DNA of 64,000 nt from Polaribacter sp. L3A8. GTDB taxonomy: Bacteria; Bacteroidota; Bacteroidia; Flavobacteriales; Flavobacteriaceae. The notes beneath the pieces are model-generated. The model was not told where the DNA came from. It made no database searches and was given only the letters and a program-made list of their open reading frames with translations. The stretch covers positions 3,888,501 through 3,952,500 of the forward strand of contig NZ_CP047026.1 in NCBI RefSeq assembly GCF_009796785.1, read 5' to 3'. Shown here one piece after another: positions 23,239-32,100 of the stretch. The first letter of the stretch is position 1; each line of letters opens with the position of its first letter. Position numbers and translations under genes: made by a program.

Positions 23239-23847
23239 TTATTTTCTATCGTATTTAAAATACATAACAGCTCCATATAAAATGTGCATTATTCCAAAAC
23301 CAAGTACCCAAAACCAAAAACCATAACCAGGTAAAATAGCTGATAATAAACCCAAGACTATCTGAGTAAGTCCTAAATATTTTACATCTCCCAAAGTATA
23401 TTTAGAGGCATTAAATAGTGCCAAACCATAAAACAATAGCATTAAAGCACCTGTTTGTCCGTAACGTTGTTGATTTAAAATTATGATAATATAAATTGCA
23501 CCAGCCACTAAGGGAGTAATAAAGTTGAATAATAATCTTCGTGTTAAAGGATCCCAAATTTTTTCATTATTTTTTTTTGCTTTTCGTGTGGTTAGAAAGA
23601 TAGCAGTTGCTACACTAAGTGCTCCAACTAAAAGTAAATCTATTAGTGCCAAACGGAATACTTCTCCGTCTAAAGTAAGAATTCCATTTCCTTTTTGCGT
23701 TACCAACCAATATGCATAGGCAGAACCTATTAAAGCGTAAATTCCTGCTAAAATACCAGACAGACCACTCAATGAAATAAATTTTGATGATTTACTCATT
23801 AAGTTTTTAATTTCTGATATGTCTCTTAAATAATCTTCTTGACTCAT
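23239..23847 (-). CDS. Multi-pass membrane protein linked to the winged-helix regulator
   Basis: The 202-residue protein starts with a short cytoplasmic helix (MSQEDYLRDISEIKNLMSKSSK). It then has about six membrane helices, among them FISLSGLSGILAGIYALIGSAYAYWL, LALIDLLLVGALSVATAIFL and YLGLTQIVLGLLSAILPGYGFWFWVLGFGIMHILYGAVMYF. No catalytic motif is seen. Homologous proteins with the ISLSGLSGI(L/F)AGIYAL start are widespread next to such regulators in Flavobacteriia; the function is unknown. The 185-residue gene at 23986 ends in a similar WxxxxLGIxHxxYGxxx helix, so the two may be distant paralogues. Confidence 0.75.
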   Translation of the reverse strand: MSQEDYLRDISEIKNLMSKSSKFISLSGLSGILAGIYALIGSAYAYWLVTQKGNGILTLDGEVFRLALIDLLLVGALSVATAIFLTTRKAKKNNEKIWDPLTRRLLFNFITPLVAGAIYIIIILNQQRYGQTGALMLLFYGLALFNASKYTLGDVKYLGLTQIVLGLLSAILPGYGFWFWVLGFGIMHILYGAVMYFKYDRK

Positions 23848-23985
23848 TTCTTAAAGAACTTTGAACTACAAAGTAAATGTAAAATTTTGAATTGTACAAA
23901 AAAAAGTTTAATAAATAAGTTTTGATCTTTTATTGAAGTTTTTTGAATAAATCTGCTAGCTAATAAAACCAATTTAAAAAAGAAA

Positions 23986-24543
23986 TTATTCTTTAACAAC
24001 AACTCCGTAAGCAACATGTGCAATCCCTAAAATAGAAAGAGAAGAAGCCCAATATGTAGGAATTAAGAAACACATAACTGCCAAAAGAATACTTACTCCA
24101 GATAAAATTAATAGGTTTTTTCGTTCTTTATTTTTGAATACAAATAATAAAACAGCATATAAAATTAGAAAAGTAGGAGTGATGTAGTCTATAAAACCTA
24201 GGTTCATTAAAATAAGTAAAGAAGCAAAGATTATAATAATTCCTAGAAAATATTTTTTGGTTGCAGCTTTGGTTTTTTCACTCCAAAGTTTATGTTCTTG
24301 TTTTTTAGCAGTTCTTTTTCCATTAAAAAATAAAGTTAAAGAAGAAAATAAAAAAGCAAAAATGGTTATAGTAATGATTAAGATTTCTAATGTTTCTGCG
24401 GATAACATTCCTAAAGGATTATCATCAATTAAAAAACCATTTAAAATAGTTTCTATTAAATAGCTTGCAACAAAAATAAAAGCTCCAATTAAAATACTTG
24501 TAATCCCTTTTAAAGAAAAATTAATTTGAATATTATTGTTCAT
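23986..24543 (-). CDS. Multi-pass membrane protein, distant paralogue of its neighbour
   Basis: This 185-residue protein has about six membrane helices, starting with GITSILIGAFIFVASYLIETIL (about 13-34) and ending with ASSLSILGIAHVAYGVVV. The last segment resembles the end of the 202-residue protein downstream (VLGFGIMHILYGAVM). A basic loop, GKRTAKKQEHKLWSEKTKAATKK (about 73-95), also parallels the RKAKKNNEKIWDPLTRR loop there. Function unknown. Probably the first gene of the leftward group ending with creD. Confidence 0.7.
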   Translation of the reverse strand: MNNNIQINFSLKGITSILIGAFIFVASYLIETILNGFLIDDNPLGMLSAETLEILIITITIFAFLFSSLTLFFNGKRTAKKQEHKLWSEKTKAATKKYFLGIIIIFASLLILMNLGFIDYITPTFLILYAVLLFVFKNKERKNLLILSGVSILLAVMCFLIPTYWASSLSILGIAHVAYGVVVKE

Positions 24544-24580
24544 TTACTTGTGTTTTTTTATCTTCCGCGAATATACAAAA

Positions 24581-24949
24581 ATGAAACCAGCAGAAGCCTT
24601 TATCTTAGAACAACCAGAACCATTCAAATCCATTTTAATGCATTTGCAACTATTAATTGAAACCAATTTTGCTGAGGTTGATTTACAGTTTAAATGGAAA
24701 ATGCCTTTTTATTATTTAAACGAAAAACCACTTTGTTATTTAAATCCGTCTAAAAAGAAAGGATATGTAGATGTTGGGTTTTACGTAAATAACGAATTTA
24801 AAAAATTTAATGAATTTGTAATTTCTGATAACAGAAAAGTAGTGAAATCTTTACGTTATACAAAGGTAAGTGATATAAATGCAGAGGTGCTAATTTCTGT
24901 TTTAGAAGAAGCATATAACCAAACTACAAAAGGTTTTTTTGGAAAGTGA
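24581..24949 (+). CDS. DUF1801 family protein
   Basis: The 122-residue protein has the DUF1801 (YdhG-like) pattern: PEPFKSILMHLQLLIETNF, then DLQFKWKMPFYYLNEKPLCYLNPSKKKGYVDVGFY and SLRYTKVSDIN. It is a small soluble alpha/beta protein of the frataxin-like fold class whose role is not established. I chose the ATG at 24581 because the earlier ATG at 24536 overlaps the divergent gene and adds a non-homologous leader. Confidence 0.85.
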   Translation: MKPAEAFILEQPEPFKSILMHLQLLIETNFAEVDLQFKWKMPFYYLNEKPLCYLNPSKKKGYVDVGFYVNNEFKKFNEFVISDNRKVVKSLRYTKVSDINAEVLISVLEEAYNQTTKGFFGK

Positions 24950-24987
24950 TTTTTATAAAATTTTAATGTCTTTTTAAGTTTTATAAG

Positions 24988-25031
24988 ATAAAAAAAATCC
25001 TATAAGATCTAAAGAAAGACCTTGTAGGGTT
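24988..25031 (-). terminator. Terminator downstream of kdsA
   Basis: AATCCTATAAGATCT (24996-25010) pairs with AGACCTTGTAGGGTT (25017-25031) with three G-U pairs; on the minus strand T8 follows. Confidence 0.7.
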
Positions 25032-25056
25032 TATGTAATTAATTTATCAAATAAGA

Positions 25057-25138
25057 GCGTTAAGGATTGAACGGCTTGTTTGAGCTCTTTTTTCTTTTTC
25101 AGAAAAAAAGCGAGTAGTGAAAGCCTGTTAAAACGCCC
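25057..25138 (+). repeat. Interspersed stem-loop repeat, copy 2
   Basis: It starts GCGTTAAGGATTGAACGG and ends GAAAGCCTGTTAAAACGCCC. The outer GCGTT/AACGC, the GGCTT/AAGCC and the inner TCTTTTTTCT/AGAAAAAAAG segments can pair as nested stems. It shares its 15-base start and its AAAGCCTG...AACGC end with the copy at 10571-10659 but lies in the opposite orientation and differs in the middle. Confidence 0.75.
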
Positions 25139-25152
25139 TAAAAATGTATGTT

Positions 25153-25971
25153 TTATAAACTATTAATCGTTTTTCTAATAGTAACTAAGTTGGTTAATAA
25201 ACCTTCTAAATTGTCTAAATGTAACATATTTGCTCCGTCAGATTTTGCATTTGCAGGATCGAAATGTGTTTCTATAAACAAACCATCTACGTTGTTTACA
25301 ATTCCGGCTCTTGCAATGGTTTCAATCATATCTGGTCTTCCGCCAGTTACTCCTGCAACCTGGTTTGGTTGTTGTAAAGAATGCGTAACATCTAAAATTG
25401 TTGGTGCAAATTTGCGCATTTCTGGAATTCCTCTAAAGTCTACAATCATGTCTTGGTAGCCAAACATAGTACCTCTGTCTGTTATCCACGCTTTTTCAGA
25501 ACCTGCATCTTTTACTTTTTGTACTGCGTGTTTCATAGCACCCGGACTCATAAATTGTCCTTTTTTTAGGTTGACTACTTTACCTGTTTGTGCTGCTGCA
25601 ACTACTAAGTCTGTTTGACGTACTAAAAATGCAGGAATTTGTAAAACATCTACATATTCTGCCGCTTTTATGGCATCTGAAACTTCGTGAATGTCAGTTA
25701 CCGTTGGTACATTAAAAGTTTCAGAAACTTTACGTAAAATTTTCAATGCTTTTTCATCTCCAATTCCTGTAAAACTATCAATTCTACTTCTGTTTGCTTT
25801 TTTAAAACTTCCTTTAAAAATATACGGAATTTCTAGTTTATCGGTAATTGTAATTACTTTTTCGGCAATTCTTAAAGCCATTTCTTCACTTTCTATAGCA
25901 CAAGGGCCTGCAAGTAAAAAAAAGTTGTTAGACTTTGTGTGTTTTATGTTTGGTATAAGAGATAAATCCAT
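25153..25971 (-). CDS. kdsA: 3-deoxy-8-phosphooctulonate (KDO-8-P) synthase
   Basis: The enzyme condenses phosphoenolpyruvate with arabinose-5-phosphate to KDO-8-phosphate, the first committed step to the KDO of lipopolysaccharide. The 272-residue protein is full length and shows the family blocks LLAGPCAIES (about 18-27), FKGSFKKANRSRIDSFTG (about 53-70), TDIHE (about 92-96), LQIPAFLVRQTDL (about 111-123), KKGQFMSPG and DVTHSLQQP. The PCAIES Cys and the metal-site His and Glu positions appear present, as in metal-dependent or hybrid enzymes. It is divergent from the M28 peptidase gene and is followed by a terminator and an interspersed repeat. Confidence 0.97.
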   Translation of the reverse strand: MDLSLIPNIKHTKSNNFFLLAGPCAIESEEMALRIAEKVITITDKLEIPYIFKGSFKKANRSRIDSFTGIGDEKALKILRKVSETFNVPTVTDIHEVSDAIKAAEYVDVLQIPAFLVRQTDLVVAAAQTGKVVNLKKGQFMSPGAMKHAVQKVKDAGSEKAWITDRGTMFGYQDMIVDFRGIPEMRKFAPTILDVTHSLQQPNQVAGVTGGRPDMIETIARAGIVNNVDGLFIETHFDPANAKSDGANMLHLDNLEGLLTNLVTIRKTINSL

Positions 25972-26049
25972 CAGAAAAAAAATTTTAACAAAAGTACAAA
26001 ATATTTATTGCGAATGATTGGTTATATTTATCAACTTAAAATCAATATA

Positions 26050-27039
26050 ATGAAAAAAATCAACCTAGTTTATATCCTTTTAATAGCAACTATTTTTTCT
26101 TGTAAAGAGAGTTCTAATGTTGTTAAATCAGAAAAAAAGATAGCAAAAATAGATTCTGTTACTGTTAAAAAACACCTTTATACATTAGCTTCTGATGACA
26201 TGGAAGGAAGAATGACAGGAACTCCCGGAATTGAAAAAGCAGCTAAATACATAGAAAATGAGTTTAAAAGAATAGGATTATCTACGTATGATACTTTAAA
26301 AAATTACAGACAAACTTTTACATTTACAGATAGAAGGTCTAATAAAGAAATTACAACAAGTAATATTATTGGTATTTTAGAAGGGAAATCTAAGAAAGAT
26401 GAAATTGTAATTGTTTCTGCACATTATGATCATTTAGGTATTAGAAAAAAAGAAGGACAATTAGATAGTATTTATAATGGTGCAAATGATGATGCATCTG
26501 GAGTAACTGGAGTTTTAGCTTTGGCAGAATATTTTAAAACGAAAGGGGCTAATGAAAGAACCATTCTTTTTGTAGCTTTTACCGGAGAAGAATTAGGCTT
26601 AATAGGTTCTACACATTTTGGTAAAGGAATTGATGCTAGTAAATTTGTTGCTGGTATTAATTTAGAGATGATTGGTAAGGTGCCCAGTTTTGGACCAAAT
26701 ACAGCTTGGTTAACAGGCTTTGAAAGATCTGATTTTGGTAAAATAATTCAGAAAAATTTAGTGGGTTCAGGGTATCAATTGTTTCCGGATCCGTATAAAA
26801 AGTTTAATTTATTTTTTAGGTCAGACAATGCTTCTTTGGCTAGATTAGGCGTTCCTTCACATACTTTTTCTACAACACCAATAGATGTTGATAAAGATTA
26901 TCATCAAGCTTCGGATGAAGCGGAAACACTAAACATGACCGTAATTACACAAACCATACAAGCGGTTGCAAAAGGCACAGAGAGTATTATTAATGCTAAG
27001 GATACACCAACGAGAGTTGTACTTAAAGAGGGTAAATAA
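26050..27039 (+). CDS. M28-family metallopeptidase, lipoprotein
   Basis: This 329-residue exported aminopeptidase-like protein begins MKKINLVYILLIATIFSCKES, a lipoprotein signal with Cys at about 18. The zinc ligands of family M28 are visible: His and Asp in VSAHYDHLG (about 130-138), Asp in GANDDASG (about 153-160), Glu-Glu in AFTGEELGLIGS (about 187-198) and His in DKDYHQASDE near residue 295. It probably trims peptides at the cell surface or in the periplasm. I prefer the ATG at 26050 because it places the lipobox correctly; the ATG at 26008 adds 14 residues before the signal peptide. A DUF4136 lipoprotein gene follows after a few bases. Confidence 0.93.
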   Translation: MKKINLVYILLIATIFSCKESSNVVKSEKKIAKIDSVTVKKHLYTLASDDMEGRMTGTPGIEKAAKYIENEFKRIGLSTYDTLKNYRQTFTFTDRRSNKEITTSNIIGILEGKSKKDEIVIVSAHYDHLGIRKKEGQLDSIYNGANDDASGVTGVLALAEYFKTKGANERTILFVAFTGEELGLIGSTHFGKGIDASKFVAGINLEMIGKVPSFGPNTAWLTGFERSDFGKIIQKNLVGSGYQLFPDPYKKFNLFFRSDNASLARLGVPSHTFSTTPIDVDKDYHQASDEAETLNMTVITQTIQAVAKGTESIINAKDTPTRVVLKEGK

Positions 27040-27048
27040 TAGTTGTTG

Positions 27049-27570
27049 ATGAAAAATAGTAAATACATATTTTTGTTTTTATTGATAGGATGCGCATCAC
27101 CTAAAGTAATTACAGATTATGATGATAAAGAAGATTTCTCTAAGTTTAAAACTTATGAGTTTTATGAAGACAACGGCGATAACTTAAATGATTTTGATGT
27201 AAAACGTATTGTGACTTCAATTGAACAAAGACTTAAAGAAAGTGGAATGTTGCAAAAAAAGGTACCAGATTTTTTTATCTATTTTGATATGGAAACTTCA
27301 GAAAATCAAAATAGCAATACAATTGGAATTGGTGTTGGAAGTGGTGGAAGAAATGGAGGAATAGGAATTTCAGGAGGACTACCCCTCGGAGGAAAAAAAA
27401 TGAATGAAAAACTAATTATTAAATTTATTGAAGCAAAGGATAATAAATTATTTTGGGAAGGTTCTTTAGTTTCAATTGTTAAAGAAAATAGAACTCCAGA
27501 AATAAGAAAATTACATCTACAAGAAGTCGTTCGGCAAATTTTAAAACAATTCCCATTAAAAAAACAATAA
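27049..27570 (+). CDS. DUF4136 lipoprotein
   Basis: The 173-residue protein starts MKNSKYIFLFLLIGCASPKV, a lipoprotein signal with Cys at about 15. It then follows the DUF4136 pattern: FSKFKTYEFYEDN (about 30-42), DVKRIVTSIEQRLKESGM, PDFFIYFDM, a Gly-rich GIGVGSGGRNGGIGISGG loop, and LIIKFIEAKDNKLFWEGSL. It is a surface or periplasmic lipoprotein of unknown role. I prefer the ATG at 27049 to the TTG codons at 27043 and 27046. The stop overlaps the next start by one base. Confidence 0.88.
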   Translation: MKNSKYIFLFLLIGCASPKVITDYDDKEDFSKFKTYEFYEDNGDNLNDFDVKRIVTSIEQRLKESGMLQKKVPDFFIYFDMETSENQNSNTIGIGVGSGGRNGGIGISGGLPLGGKKMNEKLIIKFIEAKDNKLFWEGSLVSIVKENRTPEIRKLHLQEVVRQILKQFPLKKQ

Positions 27571-27926
27571 TGGCATATAGTGAATACTTAGCCGATAGAG
27601 TTTCTCAATTTTTGAATGAAAAAAGTGTTTCTTTTATCACAAAAAAAATGATGGGCGGTTTGTTATTTATGGTAGATGATAAAATGTATGTTGCTGTAAT
27701 AAAAGAAGAAATTATGGCACGCATTCATCCTAATATTTATGATGAATCTCTAGAAAAAGAAGGGTGTAATAAAATGAATTTTACAGGCAAACCAATGAAA
27801 GGTTTTGTTTTTCTATCTGAAGAAGCAATAGATCTAGATGACGATTTAAATTATTGGTTGCAATTAGCATTAGACTTTAATCCGTTTGCAAAAGCGAGTA
27901 AAAAAAGAAAATCCTCTAAAAATTAA
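27570..27926 (+). CDS. TfoX N-terminal domain protein
   Basis: This 118-residue protein shows the TfoX/Sxy N-terminal domain pattern: ITKKMMGGLLFMVDDKMYVAVIKEEIMARIHP (about 23-54), then KPMKGFVFLSEEAID...LNYWLQLALDFNP and a basic tail. It lacks the C-terminal TfoX domain. In gamma-proteobacteria TfoX regulates competence; stand-alone N-terminal domains in Bacteroidota have no known target. It is coupled by a one-base overlap to the DUF4136 gene, and its own last codons form the left arm of a terminator. Confidence 0.88.
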   Translation: MAYSEYLADRVSQFLNEKSVSFITKKMMGGLLFMVDDKMYVAVIKEEIMARIHPNIYDESLEKEGCNKMNFTGKPMKGFVFLSEEAIDLDDDLNYWLQLALDFNPFAKASKKRKSSKN

Positions 27927-27938
27927 TTTAGAGGATTT
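27909..27938 (+). terminator. Terminator overlapping the end of the TfoX-like gene
   Basis: AAATCCTCTAAA and TTTAGAGGATTT form a perfect 12-bp stem around a 6-base loop that contains the stop codon. It can work on both strands. Confidence 0.85.
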
Positions 27939-27957
27939 ATTATATATTGCTTTTTTT

Positions 27958-28440
27958 CTAGAATTGATATCTGATACTAAATGCAATATCATTATCAAAA
28001 TCATTATAAGTATTTCCAAAACCAAATTCTGGTCTTAAATCTAAAGCAAGTAATATTGGTGCATCTGCAAAATTATACTCAATTCCAATATCTCCGGCTG
28101 CAAAAGCAAATGTTTCAGAAAAATCATTGTTGTTATTTTTGCCACTGTAGTTTCCTAAACCACCACCAACACCTGCGTACCAGTTAAAGCCACCTTCAAT
28201 ATTCCAAACCCATTGGTAAATACCTGTAGCCTTAAAACCATCGTAGTTTTTGTTATTTCTTAATCCTAAATCAATTTCTAACCTGTTATTATCTCCTAAA
28301 GCTCTTTGGTAAGAGATTTCTCCTCCAAAACCATCATTATCTCCCAAGCGTAAACCTATTGCGTTTTCAGAAATACTTTGTGCATTTACAGAAAATGCTC
28401 CAGCAACGAAAAGACCAATAATTAAAAGTGTTTTTTTCAT
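27958..28440 (-). CDS. Small outer-membrane beta-barrel protein, paralogue A
   Basis: The 160-residue protein has a signal peptide (MKKTLLIIGLFVAGAFSVNAQ). About eight amphipathic strands follow, with GLRLGDNDGFGGEISYQRAL, NRLEIDLGLRN, ATGIYQWVWNIEGGFNWYAGVGGGLG and FAAGDIGIEYNF. It ends in IAFSIRYQF, the terminal aromatic residue expected by the outer-membrane assembly machinery. It is about half identical by eye to the gene upstream at 28598, so the pair is a tandem duplication. Substrate or role unknown. Confidence 0.85.
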   Translation of the reverse strand: MKKTLLIIGLFVAGAFSVNAQSISENAIGLRLGDNDGFGGEISYQRALGDNNRLEIDLGLRNNKNYDGFKATGIYQWVWNIEGGFNWYAGVGGGLGNYSGKNNNNDFSETFAFAAGDIGIEYNFADAPILLALDLRPEFGFGNTYNDFDNDIAFSIRYQF

Positions 28441-28542
28441 AATTTTATGTGTTTTTATTTAAAGGTCAAAGTTATATCTATTATTTCATCTAAATGATCT
28501 TTATCCAATTAAATATTAATTCAAACGAACAATTTATCACAT

Positions 28543-28574
28543 AAAAAACCCTTCTAATTGTTAAAGTAGAAGGG
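28543..28574 (-). terminator. Terminator between the two barrel paralogues
   Basis: CCCTTCTA and TAGAAGGG pair around a 10-base loop; on the minus strand T6 follows. The two paralogues are therefore likely separate transcripts. Confidence 0.8.
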
Positions 28575-28597
28575 CTTATAAAAAGGTGAAATAATTT

Positions 28598-29044
28598 TTA
28601 AAATTGATATCTTACAGCTACACCAATATTAGAAGCTAGCCCATTTGAACTACCAGTAAAACCAACTTCTGGTCTGTAGTCTAGTGAAACTAAAATTGGA
28701 ACATTAAAGTTATATTCAATTCCAACTATACCTGCTCCATAAACGCCTAATCTATTTGCAGAAACAAGTCCTCCACCAGCACCAGCATACCAGTTAAGAC
28801 GTTCTTCTAAATTCCAAATCCATTGATATAAACCAGTTGCTTTAAAATCATTGAATTCATTGGCGATACCTAAATCTACTTCTAATCGGTTGTTATTACT
28901 TAAATGTTTTTGGTAGGAGATTTCTCCTCCTGTACCATTTCCGCCACCAATACGAACACCAATTGCATGGTCAGATATATTTTGGGCATTTATTGTTAAA
29001 TTTATAGCAAATATTAAATTGAGGGCTAATAATATTTTTTTCAT
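28598..29044 (-). CDS. Small outer-membrane beta-barrel protein, paralogue B
   Basis: The 148-residue protein starts MKKILLALNLIFAINLTINAQ, a signal peptide. It has the same strand order as its neighbour: GVRIGGGNGTGGEISYQKHL, NRLEVDLGIAN, ATGLYQWIWNLEERLNWYAGAGGGL, YGAGIVGIEYNF and VAVRYQF at the end. I chose the ATG at 29044; the ATG at 29089 would add 15 residues in front of the signal peptide. Confidence 0.85.
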   Translation of the reverse strand: MKKILLALNLIFAINLTINAQNISDHAIGVRIGGGNGTGGEISYQKHLSNNNRLEVDLGIANEFNDFKATGLYQWIWNLEERLNWYAGAGGGLVSANRLGVYGAGIVGIEYNFNVPILVSLDYRPEVGFTGSSNGLASNIGVAVRYQF

Positions 29045-29135
29045 TTTCTTATATGAGATTGGGGGTTTCTCAAATCTACAACCTTTCAACTCTTATATCA
29101 AAATATAAGGGCAACTATTTTGCTAGGTAAAATGC

Positions 29136-32100
29136 TTAATTTTCTAAGATCTTAATTCTTACACCTTTAGAATGGCTACTAAATTCAGGAGCATACATGC
29201 TTTGTATGGTTGTAATTCCGTTACTAAATTCTCCGGCATTATTTACACGAACATCATATTCAAAAACATAGATTCCTTTTGGTAATCTGTCAAAAAAGAA
29301 ATTTGTTGCAGCGTCTTTGGTGCTCTCATAATAGCCTAAATTATCTTGCCATTTGTATTGAGATAATACATTGATTGGTTCTACACCAGAAGCTCTCATG
29401 TCTTTCATGTGTATAAATTCCATATCTCTATCGCTTCTTAATTCGATACGAACCGTAATTAAATCGCCAATGTTTAGTTTGGTGTCTTTTGTAATTTCTT
29501 TCAACTCTTTTCCTGTATCAGAATTTAATTTTAAGAATAGTTTTTTATTCAGTTTTAAAGGAGTTTCTGCAGAAGTAATTTTATCTAAATCTTCAAAATA
29601 TTGCCAATACAAACCACCCCAAGCAATTCCGTTTCCTTTTTTGGTGATGGTAACATCTGCCATTTCTTTTTTGATGTCACTAGTACTCCAAGAGGTTTTA
29701 AAATAACCTGTTCCTGCTTCCACTTTTACATCGTCCAACTTTGTTGGATTAATTTCTTTGTCACCAACTTTTATAGCTACCATTTCTGTAATAGAAACCC
29801 AATCGTTACCATTTAATAACAAAGCATAAACAGCTTCTGTTGTTGCCTTTGTAGTTTTCCATCTATTGGTTTGCTTGTTTTTTAGCAACCAAATTTTTAG
29901 ATTGTCAATAGTTTTTGTGTCGTTTTCTATTTCAGAAAAGGTTTCAATTAATAGTGCTTGTGTTTCTACCGGAGCTTGATAATAGTAGTAACCAGATGTA
30001 TTTTCTTTCCAATACATCCCTAATTCATCCGATGAAATCGAATTTTCTTTTAATGATTTTAGAATTTTCTTTGCGGTTATTTTATCATCATTTCTAAACA
30101 ACGATAAAGCAATTTGACCTTTTGCATATAAATTGTAGTCGTTCCAATACGTTTTTGCTTGATTTCTATAATAATCAACCGCTTTTTGCAAATTATCATC
30201 CAAAGAAATGGAAGCATAAAAACTACGCATATACAAATACTGAATGGTAAAATACCCTAAATTATTTTTTGATAAATAATCTTTATACGCTTGTTCTCCT
30301 TTCTTTTTAGTTTTTGCTTTGTCTCTAATTTCCTCTGCTCTTTCTAACAGTTTTTTATATTGTTCTAACAATTCTCCATCTAAATATTGAACAGATTTTT
30401 CAATCATATTTTTTGTTGATGCATCAAAATCAGTAACTCCTAATTTTGATAAATGTCCAAAACCTGTTGTAATATGTTGGGTGATAAAATTGCTTTCATA
30501 GCGTCCGCCTTTAAACCAAGAAAATCCACCAGAATTCATCTGCATATCTTTTAGTTTATTGATGGCTTTTTCTTGCTCGTTTTTCATCTTATTCAAATCG
30601 AATAATAAAGCAATTCTTTTCTTTTGCTCGGTTTCTGATTGTGCATCTCGCAACCAAGGAGTTTCTTGAATAATCAACGATTTTAATTCTTGATTCTTTT
30701 CTAAATTAGATAACAAAGCATCAGATGTTTTCCAAGCATTAAAAACTTCTTGAATTCTAGGATTTGAATTAGCTACAAAACTAGCCAATGTATTTGCGTA
30801 ATATCTAGAGAAGGTTTGCTCTGCACATTCATACGGATATTCCATTAAATACGGCAAAGCTTGAATGGCATACCAAACCGGATTAGACGTCATTTCTAAC
30901 GTTAACTTGTGGTTTTTTAAAGTTGATGACCTATTATTTTTTAACTTATCTAACGTAAACGTTTTGGTTTGGTTAGAACGGATCCACATTGGTAAGGTTT
31001 CTGTTACCAGCATTCTGTTGGATAAAACGGGTAAAACATTTTGTTCTCCGTCAGAAAAATCACCTGCTTTTGCTACAATTTTATATTGAACCGCTTGTAC
31101 GGTTTCCGGAATTGATAAATTCCAAGAAACGCTTGTATTTCCATCTGTATTTACAGTAAAGTTTTTGTTAGAATTTAAGTTCTCTAATTCAGCGTCAATT
31201 TCTTTTCCTGTAATGGCATCAGTTAAAATTAGTTTTGCAAAACCACTTAATTGATTATTTGTTAGATTTGTAATTTTAGCACTCAAGGTAATTTTATCAC
31301 CCTCACGTAAAAAACGAGGCGCATTTGGTACAACCATTAACTCTTTTTGAGTAACTGTTTGTAATGTTTTTGTTGCCGATTTTAATTCCGTTGTATGTGC
31401 TAATAATTGCAGTTTCCAACGTGTTAATGCTTCTGGCATTGTAAAAGAAAAACGAACTTGACCGTTTTTGTCGGTTCTTAATTGAGGGAAAAAGAAAGCC
31501 GTTTCATTAAAGTTTTTACGGGCTTTTACTTGTAATAATTGCTTGTCTACTCCTTTTTTTGTTGTGATAATTATTACTCCATTGGCACCTCTTGCTCCAT
31601 AAACAGAAGTGGCAGCTGCGTCTTTTAAAACAGATATTTCTGCAATCTGATCTGGACTTAAAGTCATCTTGTCTACTATAACACCATCCACAATATATAA
31701 AGGTTTATTAGTACCTGTTGCAGAGCCCATTCCTCTAATTAGGGTATTTTCTGAATCATCAGAAATACTTACTCCAGCAACGCTACCTTCTAAAACGTTA
31801 CTGATATCGGCTTCTTCATTTTCAGGGTTTAAATGACTAACCGCTCCGGTTATATGCCTTTTCATTTGGGTTCCATAACCAACCACAACAACTTCATCTA
31901 AATTAGAAGAATCTTCTTCTAATTTTACATTAATATTTGTTTGATTGCTAATTGTCTGTTCTTTGGAAATAAAGCCTAAATAACTAAAAATTAAAACATC
32001 TCCTTTTTTTATTTTGATGGAATAATTTCCATCAAAATCTGTTTCAGTACCAAAAGAAGTTCCTTTTATTATAACAGAAACTCCTGGTAAAGGTTCGCCA

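Noticed and set aside
25148..25459. Plus-strand frame over kdsA
   Set aside because: It is antisense to a highly conserved enzyme.
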